Shown: positions 51,592-61,230, numbered from the stretch's first letter. The stretch is 64,000 bases of DNA from Sphingomonas rubra (GCF_900115745.1 NZ_FOXP01000008.1:1-64000); one strand, 5' to 3'. Notes: generated by a model not told the origin, from the sequence alone. Translations and numbers: made by a program.

Positions 51592-52500
51592 TTGGCCACC
51601 TTGGGTATGACCGCCGCCGACAAGGACGCGGTGACGGCGTTCCGCCGCGACGTCGTCGAGCCGTCGATGACGAGCCTCGTCATTATCGATTTCTGGGCGG
51701 AATGGTGCGGGCCGTGCAAGGCGCTGACGCCGGTGCTGGAGAAGGTCGCCGCTGCTTATGCCGACAAGGGCGTGGTGCTGGCCAAGGTCGACACCGACAA
51801 GAACCAGTTCATCGCCTCGCAATTCCAGATCAAGTCGATCCCCACCGTCTACGCGATGTTCCAAGGCCAGTTGGTCGCCGACCTGACGCCCGCGCGGACC
51901 GAGAGCGCGCTCCGCACGATGCTCGACCAGTTGTTAAAGCAGCTGCCGATCAAGTCCGCCGCCGCCGACGAGGCGGCCGAGCTGGAACCGCTGATCGCGA
52001 TGGGCGAGGAAGTGCTGGCGGAAGGCGACGCTGAGCGCGCGCTGGGCATCTTCGCGCAGTTGGTCGAGATGGCGCCGGAGAACCCGGCGGTCCTGTCGGG
52101 CCATATCCGCGCGCTGGTTGCCGCCGGCCTGCACGACGAGGCGGACGCGGCGATCGCGGCGCTGCCCGAGGGCGTGAAGGACGCCGGGATCGATCGCGCC
52201 AGGGCGGCGCTCGACCTCGCCCGGTCGGCGCCGGTGATGGAGGATTTCTCCGGCCTCGCCGCCGAGGTCGCCGCCAGCCCCGACGATCATGCCAAACGCT
52301 TCGATCTCGCCAACGCGCAGATGGCGGCGGGCGAGCGCGATGCCGCTGCGGACAATTTCCTCCACATCGTCGCCGCCGACCGCGACTGGAACGAGGGCGC
52401 GGCGCGCGCGCAGCTGCTGAAGCTATTCGAGGTCGTCGGGCTGATGGACCCCTGGGTCTCTGCGCAGCGCCGCCGTCTCTCCGCGGCGCTGTTCGGCTAG
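51592..52500 (+). CDS. cnoX: CnoX/YbbN-like thioredoxin-TPR protein
   Basis: A 302-residue cytosolic protein: a thioredoxin domain (residues 1-115) with active site WAEWCGPCKAL, then a TPR-like helical region (about 125-300: AELEPLIAMGEEVLAEGDAE, RALGIFAQLVEMAPENPAVL). This is the CnoX/YbbN layout; such proteins protect clients from oxidation and hand them to GroEL or DnaK. The intact CGPC pair means it could also be redox active. The start is TTG 51592, with GGGAG six bases upstream. It heads a run of three short-spaced genes. Confidence 0.92.
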   Translation: MATLGMTAADKDAVTAFRRDVVEPSMTSLVIIDFWAEWCGPCKALTPVLEKVAAAYADKGVVLAKVDTDKNQFIASQFQIKSIPTVYAMFQGQLVADLTPARTESALRTMLDQLLKQLPIKSAAADEAAELEPLIAMGEEVLAEGDAERALGIFAQLVEMAPENPAVLSGHIRALVAAGLHDEADAAIAALPEGVKDAGIDRARAALDLARSAPVMEDFSGLAAEVAASPDDHAKRFDLANAQMAAGERDAAADNFLHIVAADRDWNEGAARAQLLKLFEVVGLMDPWVSAQRRRLSAALFG

Positions 52501-52504
52501 CCCC

Positions 52505-53101
52505 ATGCGGCTGTCGATCTTCCCGCTGCCCGGTGCGCTGCTCTTCCCGGGGCTGCACCTGCCGCTTCACATCTTCGAGCCGCGCTACCAGGCGATGATC
52601 TCGGACGCGATGGCGCGCGACCGGCGCATCGGGATGATCCAGCCGTCCGACGACGAGGACGGCCTCTACGCGGTCGGCTGCATCGGCCGCATCGTCGAGG
52701 TCGAGGCAATGGAAGACGGTCGCTACAATCTGGTGCTCGAAGGCGTGTCGCTGTTCCGCATCCTACGCGAGCTGGAGGTGACGACGCTGTTCCGCCAGGT
52801 CGAGGCGGAGCTGATCGCGCTGCCCTCCCCCGACGACCTCTCGCTCGGCCGCCGCGCCGCGCTGGAAGCGGAGTCGCGCCGGTTCGCCGACGCCGCCGGT
52901 TACGCGGTCGACTGGGACGCGGTCGCGCGGCTCGACGACGAGAGCCTGGTCAACGGCGTCGCCCAGATCGCGCCGTTCGACGCCGCCGCCAAGCAGGGGC
53001 TGCTGGAGGCGGAGGGGATCGAGGCAAGAGCCGAATTGCTGATCCAGCTGATGCGCTTCTTCGGCCGCCACGACGGCGAGGAACGGGTGACGCTGCAATG
53101 A
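52505..53101 (+). CDS. Lon N-terminal (LON substrate-binding) domain protein
   Basis: A 198-residue stand-alone LON domain: [34 protein letters not shown] and [20 protein letters not shown], then a helical C-terminal half. There is no ATPase or protease domain. Such proteins are common in alphaproteobacteria and their role is not settled. It starts four bases after the cnoX stop, so the two are co-transcribed. Confidence 0.9.
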   Translation: MRLSIFPLPGALLFPGLHLPLHIFEPRYQAMISDAMARDRRIGMIQPSDDEDGLYAVGCIGRIVEVEAMEDGRYNLVLEGVSLFRILRELEVTTLFRQVEAELIALPSPDDLSLGRRAALEAESRRFADAAGYAVDWDAVARLDDESLVNGVAQIAPFDAAAKQGLLEAEGIEARAELLIQLMRFFGRHDGEERVTLQ

Positions 53102-53111
53102 AGGCGGGACA

Positions 53112-53291
53112 ATGACCATCGATCCGTGGCTGCTCGAGCGGCTGGTCTGCCCGGCGACGCGCACGCCGCTCCACTATGACGAGGTGGCAGGGGAGCTGGT
53201 GTCGGAGGCGGCGGGCCTCGCCTATCCGATCCGCGACGGCGTGCCGGTGATGCTGGTCGAGGAAGCGCGGCGGCTGGAGGATCGGGGCTGA
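53112..53291 (+). CDS. Trm112/YcaR-like (UPF0434) protein, 59 aa
   Basis: A 59-residue protein beginning [20 protein letters not shown] and ending with the typical [16 protein letters not shown]. Only one Cys of the usual zinc ribbon (CP...) remains, as in many alphaproteobacterial members. It starts 10 bp after the LON-domain gene. Eukaryotic Trm112 activates methyltransferases; the bacterial role is unknown. Confidence 0.88.
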   Translation: MTIDPWLLERLVCPATRTPLHYDEVAGELVSEAAGLAYPIRDGVPVMLVEEARRLEDRG

Positions 53292-53596
53292 GGCTCGGCT
53301 AGAGTCGAACTCGATCGCCTCTGGTCGTCTTCACCCTTCGCCGCCTTCGGCGTCTTTCCCGCTGCTGGGAGGGACGGAGCAGCGCCGCTGCGGGAGGGTG
53401 ACCAACCCTGATCGACATCGATTCTCGTACAGCGCCATCCATCGCCGCGCTGGGCCTTCGAGCTCTACAGAACCGCCTCATTCACCGTCATGCTAGGCTC
53501 GACCCGGCATCCATGGGGCTACCTACTCCGCCGTTGCTCGTGCGGAGCCATGGCCCCCGGCTCAAGGCCGGAGTGACGAAGGTTCATTGAACGCGA
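53292..53596. other. Intergenic region with repeat
   Basis: No gene is seen in these 305 bp. Their right half is the palindromic repeat at 53487-53577; at 53345-53400 there is a CGCCGCTGCGGGAGGGTGA-type fragment related to the CCCTCTCCC repeats. Confidence 0.6.
53487..53577. repeat. Composite palindromic repeat, diverged copy
   Basis: Begins GTCATGCTAGGCTCGACCCG and ends CGGAGTGAC, with CCATGG in both arms. Same size (91 bp) and plan as the copies at 48010 and 63429, but with more mismatches between the arms. Confidence 0.7.
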
Positions 53597-53965
53597 TCAC
53601 GCCCGCTTGCGGTAAGCGTGATCGATGTCGGTCATCCACCCGGCTCCTGCCTTGAGGCCGCGACCCCGCGGCTTGCGGGCCGCCTCCAGGTCAATGCTGC
53701 GGTGGAATCGGAGGCCGGCGAGCGAGGGCTTGGCCCACATCACTTCGGCGACCAGCGCTTCCAGTTCGCCCATCGTCACCAGAACCGTGCTGCCGACGAT
53801 CAGGTCGCCGTCATTGTCGACGCAGGCACCGCGTACCGACAGGTTACGGACCCGGCGTTCGACCACCAGGCCATCGACGTCGATCATCGCGCGCAAGATC
53901 ACGCCGCTGCGCTTGTCACGTTCCGTTCCGGCTTCTGGGGCGTGGTCCGTCATGCCTTGTCGCAT
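53597..53965 (-). CDS. PilZ domain protein
   Basis: About 122 residues with a PilZ fold: KRSGVILRAMIDVDGLVVER, RVRNLSVRGACVDNDGDL (the N-x-S-x-x-G motif), then VEVMWAKPSLAGLRFHRSID. PilZ domains bind cyclic di-GMP; the upstream RxxxR element is weak (ERDKRSG), so ligand binding is not assured. Starts at 53965 and at ATG 53953 are both possible; neither has a strong ribosome binding site. Confidence 0.85.
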   Translation of the reverse strand: MRQGMTDHAPEAGTERDKRSGVILRAMIDVDGLVVERRVRNLSVRGACVDNDGDLIVGSTVLVTMGELEALVAEVMWAKPSLAGLRFHRSIDLEAARKPRGRGLKAGAGWMTDIDHAYRKRA

Positions 53966-54011
53966 CGCAGGTAAAGGCTAACGCCGTCCTAACGACGCGT
54001 CGATCCGCTGG

Positions 54012-55235
54012 TCAGATCGCCGTGCCCTGCAACAAACGCGGCAGCGCCCCGCTCTCGCCACGCGCCTCGGCCATGAAACGGTTCTTGAGCGGCGCGATCA
54101 GGTCCACCGCACCGATCCCGAACCGGCGCACCGCGCTCGCCGTACGCCCCCGGATGCCGAACAGCCGGGTCAGCGTATCGGTCGCCGCCGCCACCGCCAG
54201 CGTGTCGAGCCCGCGCCAGCGGCCGTAGCGGGCGAGCGGTTGCGCGTCGCCCAGGTCGAGGCCGAGCCGCTTGCCCTCCACCAGCACCTCGGCGAGCGCG
54301 GCGACGTCGCGGAAGCCCAGGTTGAGCCCCTGCCCCGCGATCGGGTGGATGCCGTGCGCCGCATCGCCGACCAGCGCCAGCCGATCGCCGACGATGGTGG
54401 CCGCGTGATGGAAGCCGAGCGGGTAGCTGGCGCGGGGGCTCGGCGCCGACAGACTGCCCAGGAAACCACCCATCCGCGCCTCCGCCTCGGCCAGGAAGGC
54501 GCGGTCGCCGAGCTTCGCCAAGCCGGGGCCGTTGCGCGCCTCCACCGACCAGACGATCGCGGAGCGGTGGCCGATCTCGTCGTCCGGCAGCGGCAGCAGC
54601 GCGAAGGGGCCGGCGGGATAGAAGATCTCGAAGGCGACACCCTCGTGCGGGCGCTCGTGATGGAAGGCGCCGACGATCGCGTGATGGTCGTAGGACCAGC
54701 GCGCGACGCGGATGCCCGCCGCCTCGCGCGTCGGCGAGTTGCGCCCCTCGGCCGCGACCAGCAGGGGCGCGCGCACCGTCGTGCCGTCGGTCAGCGTCGC
54801 GACCACGCCCGCGGAGCCGCGCTCGACGGTATCGGCGCGCGTCAGCATGCGCAGATCGACGAGCGGCGAGGCGGTGGCGGCGTCGAACAGCGCGCGGCGC
54901 AGCAGCTTGTTCTCGTACATCGTGCCCAGCGGATCGTCGTCGGCGTCGGGCACGAAGTCGAGCTTGCCGGGCGCCAGCCCGTCGCTCACCCGGATGTGGC
55001 GGATCGGACAGCCCTGGCCGGCGATCGCCGCGCCCACGCCGATCGCGTCGAGCATCCGGCCGCTCGCGCTGGCGATGGCGGAGGCGCGCCCGTCGAACCC
55101 GGCGGCGAGCGTCACCGCCGGATCGGCGGGATCGACGACGATGCTGGTCACGCCGGAGGCGGCCAGCGCCAGTGCCAGCGTGGTGCCGACGAGCCCACCG
55201 CCCAGGATGATGACGTCGGTCGATGCTTGGTTCAT
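54012..55235 (-). CDS. ubiH: UbiH/UbiF-family FAD-dependent hydroxylase (ubiquinone biosynthesis)
   Basis: A 407-residue flavoprotein monooxygenase of the UbiH/COQ6 family, which hydroxylates the quinone ring during ubiquinone synthesis. It has the dinucleotide fold VIILGGGLVGTTLALALAAS (residues 8-27), the DG-type motif GRNSPTRE near residue 167, and the second FAD motif GDAAHGIHPIAGQGLNLGFR near 290. Which ring position is modified cannot be told from sequence alone. It stands alone and diverges from ftsK. Confidence 0.9.
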   Translation of the reverse strand: MNQASTDVIILGGGLVGTTLALALAASGVTSIVVDPADPAVTLAAGFDGRASAIASASGRMLDAIGVGAAIAGQGCPIRHIRVSDGLAPGKLDFVPDADDDPLGTMYENKLLRRALFDAATASPLVDLRMLTRADTVERGSAGVVATLTDGTTVRAPLLVAAEGRNSPTREAAGIRVARWSYDHHAIVGAFHHERPHEGVAFEIFYPAGPFALLPLPDDEIGHRSAIVWSVEARNGPGLAKLGDRAFLAEAEARMGGFLGSLSAPSPRASYPLGFHHAATIVGDRLALVGDAAHGIHPIAGQGLNLGFRDVAALAEVLVEGKRLGLDLGDAQPLARYGRWRGLDTLAVAAATDTLTRLFGIRGRTASAVRRFGIGAVDLIAPLKNRFMAEARGESGALPRLLQGTAI

Positions 55236-55349
55236 GGGGTCGTCCTACCGGTCGCGGGCAGGCCTGCCAACTCGCCCGCTGCTTGACGGGGTTAACGCGA
55301 AAGCCGATGATTCCGCCCGGGCGTTTTTGTGACATTCGAAGGATTGGGG

Positions 55350-57668
55350 ATGGCGAGCCAGGCGCAGCCGGTCTTGTGGCGCGAGACGGTGAAGGCGGGC
55401 GCGGTGCGCAGCGGCGCGGTGATCGCCGCGGCGATGCTGTTCGTCGCGACGCTGCTCGTCGCCCTGGCGCTGGCGAGCTACCATCCCGGCGACCACGCGA
55501 TCAACACCGCCTCCGGCGACGCGGTCGGCAACCTGCTGGGCAGCCCCGGCGCCTGGATCGCCGACCTGCTGCTGATGCTGTTCGGGCCGGCGGTCGCGCT
55601 GCTGCTGCCGGTCGGCCCGATCGTCGCGTCGCGATTGTGGCGCGACCTGCCCGCGGGCCGCTGGGCACGGATGCTGCGAGGGGCGATGCTGGGCGTCGCG
55701 TTGATGGCCACCGCCCTCGCCTTCGTGTCGGCGGCGTCGGTGCTGGCGCTGCCCGCCGGCTGGGGCGGGCTGGTCGGCCTCGCCGCATCGGGCGCGGTAC
55801 GCTGGGTGCTGCTGCTGGTCGGCGAGCCGGTGGCCGAGTTGTGGGCGGCGCGCGGCGTCGGCCTGGCCGCGGGGGTCGCAGGCGTGATCGTCTGGGCGCG
55901 CAGCCTGGAGATCGCACTGGGCGAGCGGCGCTGGCGCTTCCGCCGCCGCCGCGACGGCGCCGTGGTGCGCGAGGAGGACGATTACGACGGCTACGCGGAG
56001 GAGGAAGAGGAGCCGCTGACGCTTACCCGCAAGCCCGTCACCCCGCGTACAGAGGCCGAACCCGAACCCCGCCCCGCGCCCGTCATCGCCGACCGCCAGG
56101 CGGCACCCTCGCTCGCGCCGCCGAAGCGCACGCAGGAAGGGCGTGACCATAATGCCTTGCCCTACGCGCTGCCCGGCCTCGACCTGCTCGTTCCCGCGCC
56201 GCCCTCCGCCGGCAACGTGATCGACAAGGCGGCGCTGGAGCGGAACGCGCGCCTGCTGGAAACCGTGCTCGACGACTTCAACGTCAAGGGCTCGATCATC
56301 GAGGTGCGGCCCGGCCCGGTGGTGACGATGTACGAGCTGGAACCGGCGCCCGGCATCAAGGCCAGCCGCGTGATCGCGCTGGCCGACGACATCGCGCGCA
56401 ACATGTCGGCGGTGTCGGCGCGCGTCGCGGTGATCCCCGGCCGCAACGTCATCGGCATCGAGCTGCCCAACGCCAAGCGCGAATCGGTGTCCCTGCACGA
56501 ACTCGTCGGCTCGCAGTCGTTCGAGGACCAGTCCGCGCAGCTGCCGATCATCCTGGGCAAGAACATCGCGGGCGACGCCGTCATCACCGATCTCGCGCCG
56601 ATGCCGCACCTGCTGGTCGCGGGCACCACCGGATCGGGCAAGTCGGTGGGGCTCAACTGCATGATCCTGTCGCTGCTCTACCGCCTGACGCCCAGCCAGT
56701 GCCGGATGATCATGATCGATCCGAAGATGCTGGAACTCAGCATGTACGACGACATCCCCCACCTCCTCTCCCCGGTCGTCACCGATCCGGCCAAGGCGGT
56801 GCGCGCGCTTAAATGGGCGGTGGAGACGATGGAGGACCGCTACCGCCAGATGTCGTCGGTGGGCGTCCGCTCGCTCGCCGGCTTCAACGACAAGGTGCGC
56901 GCCGCCAAGGCCAAGGGCCAGCCGCTCGGCCGCCGCGTCCAGACCGGCTACCACCCAGATACCGGCGCGCCGATGTACGAGGAGGAGAAGCTCGAATACG
57001 ATCCGCTGCCGCAGATCGTCGTCATCGTCGACGAGCTCGCCGACCTGATGATGACCGCGGGCAAGGAGGTCGAGTTCCTGATCCAGCGGCTGGCGCAGAA
57101 GGCGCGCGCGGCGGGCATCCACCTCATCATGGCGACGCAGCGGCCGTCGGTGGACGTCATTACCGGCGTCATCAAGGCCAACCTGCCGACGCGCATCTCC
57201 TTTCACGTCACCAGCAAGATCGACAGCCGCACCATCCTGGGCGAGCAGGGCGCCGAGCAGCTGCTGGGCCGCGGCGACATGCTGTACATGCCCGGCGGCA
57301 AGGGCATCGTCCGCGTCCACGGCCCCTTCACCAGCGACGACGAGGTGCGCGCGGTGGCCGATCACTGGCGTGCGCAGGGGCAGCCCGACTATATCTCGTC
57401 GGTCACCGAGGAGCCGGCGGAAAGCTTCGCGCTCGACGGTGCGCCGACCGGCGAGGATTCGGCGGAGGACCAGCAATATCGCCAGGCGATCCAGCTGGTG
57501 TGTGAATCGCAGAAGGCATCGACCAGCTGGCTCCAGCGCCAGCTCCGCATCGGCTATAATTCGGCGGCACGGCTGATCGAGCGGATGGAGTCGGACGGCA
57601 TCGTCGGCCGCCCCGACCATGTCGGCCGGCGCGAGGTGCTGCGCGACACCGACGGCCACGCCATCTGA
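55350..57668 (+). CDS. ftsK: DNA translocase FtsK
   Basis: A 772-residue chromosome-segregation and divisome ATPase. Four to five N-terminal helices (about residues 20-190) precede a short acidic/proline linker (DDYDGYAEEEEEPLTL). The alpha domain and RecA-like motor follow: Walker A AGTTGSGKSVGLNCMILSLL near residue 430, Walker B IVVIVDELADLMMT near 562, ATQRPSVDVITGVIKANLPT near 598. A C-terminal gamma winged helix for KOPS reading follows (about 700-772: SWLQRQLRIGYNSAARLIER). ATG 55350 has AAGGA at ideal spacing; GTG 55329 is less likely. Confidence 0.96.
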   Translation: MASQAQPVLWRETVKAGAVRSGAVIAAAMLFVATLLVALALASYHPGDHAINTASGDAVGNLLGSPGAWIADLLLMLFGPAVALLLPVGPIVASRLWRDLPAGRWARMLRGAMLGVALMATALAFVSAASVLALPAGWGGLVGLAASGAVRWVLLLVGEPVAELWAARGVGLAAGVAGVIVWARSLEIALGERRWRFRRRRDGAVVREEDDYDGYAEEEEEPLTLTRKPVTPRTEAEPEPRPAPVIADRQAAPSLAPPKRTQEGRDHNALPYALPGLDLLVPAPPSAGNVIDKAALERNARLLETVLDDFNVKGSIIEVRPGPVVTMYELEPAPGIKASRVIALADDIARNMSAVSARVAVIPGRNVIGIELPNAKRESVSLHELVGSQSFEDQSAQLPIILGKNIAGDAVITDLAPMPHLLVAGTTGSGKSVGLNCMILSLLYRLTPSQCRMIMIDPKMLELSMYDDIPHLLSPVVTDPAKAVRALKWAVETMEDRYRQMSSVGVRSLAGFNDKVRAAKAKGQPLGRRVQTGYHPDTGAPMYEEEKLEYDPLPQIVVIVDELADLMMTAGKEVEFLIQRLAQKARAAGIHLIMATQRPSVDVITGVIKANLPTRISFHVTSKIDSRTILGEQGAEQLLGRGDMLYMPGGKGIVRVHGPFTSDDEVRAVADHWRAQGQPDYISSVTEEPAESFALDGAPTGEDSAEDQQYRQAIQLVCESQKASTSWLQRQLRIGYNSAARLIERMESDGIVGRPDHVGRREVLRDTDGHAI

Positions 57669-57768
57669 CCCCCCCCTGCCCTGGTCCGCGTTTCCGGGCG
57701 GGTGTCGGCGCCGGGTTCAGTGCGCGTTCAATCCCGTGCGGCCAATCGTCGCGCCCGAGGAGTTTTTC

Positions 57769-58374
57769 ATGATCCGTTCCGCCCTGCTCGTCCCCTTCGC
57801 GCTCGTCGCCGCGGCGCCCGCCTCCGCGCAGGAGGCGGACCTGGCCTCGGTTCAGCGCTTCCTGCGCGGCGTCACCACGATGACGGCCGATTTCAGCCAG
57901 ACCGACCGTGCCGGCAAGGTGCTGACGGGCACGCTGACCTGGAAACAGCCGGGCAAGATTCGCTTCCAGTATCAGAAGGGCGTGCCGCTGCTGATCGTGG
58001 CGGAAGGGGGGGCGCTGACCTTTATCGATTATTCCGTCCGGCAGGTGCAGCGCTGGCCGATCCGCAACTCGCCGCTGGGCGTGCTGCTCGACCCGAGCCG
58101 CGACCTGTCGCAGTTCGCCCGCGTGGTGCCCGGCGACGATCGGCTGATCTCGGTCGAGGCGCGCGATCCCAACCATCCCGAGTACGGCCGCATCACGCTC
58201 GTCTTCGCGCGCAACGCGGCCGGGCCGGCGGGGCTGACGCTGCAGGGCTGGGTGGCGCTGGACAGCCAGAACAATCGCACCACCGTGCGCCTGTCGAACC
58301 AGCGCTACGGCAGCGCGGTCGCCGACAACAGCTTCCGCTGGACCGATCCGCGGCGCAGCGCGACGCCGCGGTGA
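57769..58374 (+). CDS. lolA: Outer membrane lipoprotein carrier LolA
   Basis: A 201-residue periplasmic chaperone that ferries lipoproteins from LolCDE to the outer membrane. It has a signal peptide MIRSALLVPFALVAAAPASA, then the LolA fold: VQRFLRGVTTMTADFSQTDR, LTGTLTWKQPGKIRFQYQKG, LLIVAEGGALTFIDYSVRQV and ITLVFARN. GAGGAG precedes ATG 57769. LolB was not seen nearby. The gene is followed by a hairpin that could end transcription. Confidence 0.93.
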   Translation: MIRSALLVPFALVAAAPASAQEADLASVQRFLRGVTTMTADFSQTDRAGKVLTGTLTWKQPGKIRFQYQKGVPLLIVAEGGALTFIDYSVRQVQRWPIRNSPLGVLLDPSRDLSQFARVVPGDDRLISVEARDPNHPEYGRITLVFARNAAGPAGLTLQGWVALDSQNNRTTVRLSNQRYGSAVADNSFRWTDPRRSATPR

Positions 58375-58526
58375 AACGAAGCGTTGCCGACGTGCAGGCC
58401 TCGTCATTCATCATCGCGACAGGTTGGCGCGGGTAGAGCGTTTCTCGCGGATGAGGGGCGGTTCGGGATTTCCCCCCTGTTGCCTGGACGGCTTCCTTGT
58501 CCCGCCTGCGTGACGAACGCTGAGTC

Positions 58527-58562
58527 GGCCCTCGTTCCATGCCCCCGGAGCGAGGGCCTTTT
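58527..58562 (+). terminator. Terminator-like hairpin after lolA
   Basis: A 12-bp stem with one G-T pair (58527-58538 with 58547-58558), loop ATGCCCCC, followed by TTTT. It is about 150 bp past the lolA stop, so it could instead end a small transcript starting in that gap; the loop and the upstream TTTCCCCCC are C-rich, as in some regulatory RNAs. Confidence 0.6.
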
Positions 58563-58786
58563 CATGCGCAGGGTGGAGCCGCCAAGGCGGCAACCACCCG
58601 AGCACGGCCGGCGTCGCTCAAGCGACGTCCGACGACGCGGCTTCGCCGCGGCGCCGTTATCCGACCACCACTCACCTTGGGCGAAGTCGAAGGGCATACA
58701 GCGAACGATGCGCCGCTGGCCTGTGCTTCGACTGCGCTCAGCACGAACGGATTGATCTGGCGTCATCCTGGGCTAGATCGCCTTCC
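58563..58786. repeat. Repeat-rich gap before xthA
   Basis: No gene. The right half (about 58675-58751) is a short palindromic element with GAAGTCGAAGGGC and TGCTTCGACTGCGCTCAGCA, related to copies at 61231-61323 and 63216-63295. The xthA start lies 36 bp after it. Confidence 0.55.
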
Positions 58787-59569
58787 GTGAAGATCGCCTC
58801 CTGGAACATCAACTCGGTGCGGTTCCGCATCGACATCGTCACCCGCTTCCTCGCCGAGGCGGCGCCCGACATCCTGTGCCTGCAGGAGACCAAGGTGATG
58901 GACGAGGCGTTCCCGCACGACGCGTTCCGGGCGCTCGGCTACGACCACGTCGTGATCCACGGCCAGCGGATGCATCACGGCGTCGCGATCATCGCCCGCG
59001 AGCCGCTCCACGAGGACGACCGGCTCGACTGGCAGGCGAACCGCGAGGCGCGGCACGTCGGCGTGCGGCTGCCGAACGGGGTCAGGCTGGAGAACGTCTA
59101 CGTGCCCGCGGGCGGCGACGTGCCGGACCGGGAGGCGAACCCCAAATTCGGCCAGAAGCTGGACTTCGTCGAGCGGATGACGCGCTGGTCCGAGGCGCTC
59201 GCCGTGCCGACGCTGCTGATGGGCGATTTCAACATCGCGCCGCTGGCGAGCGACGTGTGGAGCCACAAGCAGCTGCTCGGCACCGTCAGCCATACGGCCG
59301 TGGAGGTCGAGGCGCTGGACCGGTTGCAGGCGGCGGGCGGCTGGGTCGATCTCGGCCGGCATTTCCACCCGGCGCCGGCGCGGCTGTTCACCTGGTGGAG
59401 CTACCGCGCCAAGGACTGGGCGGCGTCCGATCGCGGGCGGCGGCTCGACCATCAATGGGCAACGCCCGACGTCGCGGCGGCGGCGACCGGGCACACGGTG
59501 TTCGAGGATTGCCGCAGCTGGCTGAAACCGTCCGACCACGTGCCGATCATGACCGAGTTCGCCTGGTGA
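58787..59569 (+). CDS. xthA: Exodeoxyribonuclease III
   Basis: A 260-residue Mg-dependent AP endonuclease and 3' exonuclease of the ExoIII family for base-excision repair. Motifs: [10 protein letters not shown] (residues 4-13), CLQETKV with the metal-binding Glu, [13 protein letters not shown] near residue 145, the aromatic WWSYR, and the terminal SDHVPI with catalytic Asp-His. GTG 58787 is the start; no ATG precedes the conserved first strand KIASWN. The stop overlaps the ribA GTG (GTGA). Confidence 0.95.
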   Translation: MKIASWNINSVRFRIDIVTRFLAEAAPDILCLQETKVMDEAFPHDAFRALGYDHVVIHGQRMHHGVAIIAREPLHEDDRLDWQANREARHVGVRLPNGVRLENVYVPAGGDVPDREANPKFGQKLDFVERMTRWSEALAVPTLLMGDFNIAPLASDVWSHKQLLGTVSHTAVEVEALDRLQAAGGWVDLGRHFHPAPARLFTWWSYRAKDWAASDRGRRLDHQWATPDVAAAATGHTVFEDCRSWLKPSDHVPIMTEFAW

Positions 59570-60606
59570 GCGATCCGCGGGCGGCGGCGCGGGCGATCGA
59601 CGCGATCCGGCGCGGCTGGCCGGTCGCGGTGGGGCCGCTCGGCCTGCTGGCGGTGGAGACCGCCGACGCGGCGGCGCTGGCGGCGTTCGGCGGCACGGGC
59701 GACGTGCTGATCTCCGCCGGGCGCGCGGCGACGCTGAAGCTCGCCAACCAACTCGAAGCCGCGGACCCGGACGCGCCGGTACTGGTCGAGCGCGCGCCCT
59801 GGCTGGACGGCGACGCGGCGCGGGCGCTGGCCGACCCGGCGCTCGACCTGGCGACGCCGCTGAAGGGGCCGTTCCGCGCGATCCCCCTCGCCCATCCGGA
59901 AGAGGCGGGCGCAGCGCTGCGGCTGGCGCGGGTGGCGGGGCTGCTGCCCGCCTTCTTCACCGGCGGCGGCGGCGCGGAGGCGACGATCGCCGCCGCCGAC
60001 CTGGACGCGCATCAGGCACCCGCGCCGCTCAGGATCGCGACGCGGGCGCGGCTGCCGGTGGCGGGGGCGGAAGACGCCGAGATCGTCGCCTTCCGCGCGC
60101 CCGATGCGGGCGACGAGCACGTCGCGCTGCTGATCGGCCAGCCCGACGGCGCGGCGCCGCTCGTCCGGCTGCACAGCGAGTGCCTGACGGGCGACGTGCT
60201 CGGCAGCCTCAAATGCGATTGCGGGCCGCAGCTGGACGCGGCGATCGCGGCGATCCGCTCCAGCGGCTGGGGCATCCTGCTCTACCTGCGCCAGGAAGGG
60301 CGCGGGATCGGACTGGTCAACAAGCTGCGCGCCTACCGGTTGCAGGACCAGGGGTACGACACGGTGGACGCCAACACGCGGCTGGGCTTCGCGGTCGACG
60401 CGCGCGATTTCGGGGTGGCGGCGCGGATGCTGCACCTGCTCGGCCAGCACCGGGTACGGCTGTTGACCAACAACCCGGCCAAGGTAGCGGGACTGGCGGC
60501 GGCGGGGATCGCGGTGACCGAGCGGGTGCCGCACGCGCTGCCGGCGAACCCGCACAACGAGCGATACCTCGCGACCAAGCGGGACCGGACGGGGCACCAA
60601 TTGTAA
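59566..60606 (+). CDS. ribA: GTP cyclohydrolase II (RibA) with N-terminal extension
   Basis: A 346-residue protein. The C-terminal 200 residues are GTP cyclohydrolase II, first step of riboflavin synthesis: [20 protein letters not shown] holds the three zinc cysteines, [20 protein letters not shown] the catalytic residues, and [12 protein letters not shown] the substrate loop. The first 150 residues resemble a degenerate relative of the RibB fold without its metal motifs, as in other alphaproteobacterial RibA proteins of this length. GTG 59566 overlaps the xthA stop. No FMN riboswitch was seen. Confidence 0.93.
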   Translation: MSDPRAAARAIDAIRRGWPVAVGPLGLLAVETADAAALAAFGGTGDVLISAGRAATLKLANQLEAADPDAPVLVERAPWLDGDAARALADPALDLATPLKGPFRAIPLAHPEEAGAALRLARVAGLLPAFFTGGGGAEATIAAADLDAHQAPAPLRIATRARLPVAGAEDAEIVAFRAPDAGDEHVALLIGQPDGAAPLVRLHSECLTGDVLGSLKCDCGPQLDAAIAAIRSSGWGILLYLRQEGRGIGLVNKLRAYRLQDQGYDTVDANTRLGFAVDARDFGVAARMLHLLGQHRVRLLTNNPAKVAGLAAAGIAVTERVPHALPANPHNERYLATKRDRTGHQL

Positions 60607-60767
60607 GGTGCCGAAGTTCACGGTTGCTTGACTCGATTGACCCCCAGGACGAAACACGCGGGGTCGATCGTTTCCGATCGTGCAATAATGAGAAAGAGCG
60701 GCGTGGATCTTGTCCGCTGTCTGTAGCTGATTTGGGGTTTGTAGGACAGCGCCTTTGACAGCATCCG

Positions 60768-60968
60768 ATGCTAACGTGGCTTGCGATGTTTCGTACGGCG
60801 ACGCTACTGACTCGCATGGCATCGCTGTGGCAAGATTTCGTAGATACGATTGACACTCAGATCAGCTTCAGGGATGATCTATTCTATTCTGATCTACGGG
60901 CGTTGATGGCGTGGCCCTTAATCCCCTTCTTTGTCGTTATTACCTTATCCGATCCTCCCCAACCATGA
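60768..60968 (+). CDS. Possible small membrane protein, 66 aa
   Basis: Not recognised. It has an amphipathic N-terminus (LTWLAMFRTATLLTRMASLW) and one hydrophobic segment near the C-terminus (LMAWPLIPFFVVITLS). The stop overlaps the ATG of the next small frame (ATGA). There is no strong ribosome binding site, and ATG 60786 is an alternative start. Kept because of the overlap arrangement and the unusual composition. Confidence 0.35.
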   Translation: MLTWLAMFRTATLLTRMASLWQDFVDTIDTQISFRDDLFYSDLRALMAWPLIPFFVVITLSDPPQP

Positions 60969-61099
60969 CGAACGTTGCGCTGATCGCAATGCTTATGTTT
61001 GAAATATGGTGGGTAATTTTCCTATTTCGCCGGCGCGCTGCCAAAAAAAAGAATTGGGTCGAACCCACTCGGTTCTCGGATGAAAATAACGGATATTAA
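60965..61099 (+). CDS. Possible small membrane protein, 44 aa
   Basis: Begins MTNVALIAMLMFEIWWVIFL, a single membrane helix, followed by FRRRAAKKKNW and a polar tail, which gives a clear positive-inside signal. ATG 60965 overlaps the previous stop. Not recognised; too short to rely on statistics. Confidence 0.4.
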   Translation: MTNVALIAMLMFEIWWVIFLFRRRAAKKKNWVEPTRFSDENNGY

Positions 61100-61230
61100 G
61101 CGGCATCTCGGGATGAATGCCTAGCCGAAGCTATTTATCGCCTTCAATCATTTGCTAATTTGCCGACATAACGACTACATTCCCAATTGTATGTCGAATC
61201 GACATCCACCCAAAGTACCGTACGTGCTGA

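Larger units (their letters stand above)
60607..61230. other. AT-rich gap with possible small membrane-protein genes
   Basis: About 620 bp, clearly lower in GC than the surroundings from about 60720 to 61210. It contains two small overlapping frames listed separately. The base composition suggests foreign or very old intergenic DNA. No tRNA, repeat or IS end was recognised. Confidence 0.5.

Noticed and set aside
55245..57659. 804-codon open frame on the minus strand
   Set aside because: Antisense to ftsK; composition dominated by Arg, His, Gln and Asp.
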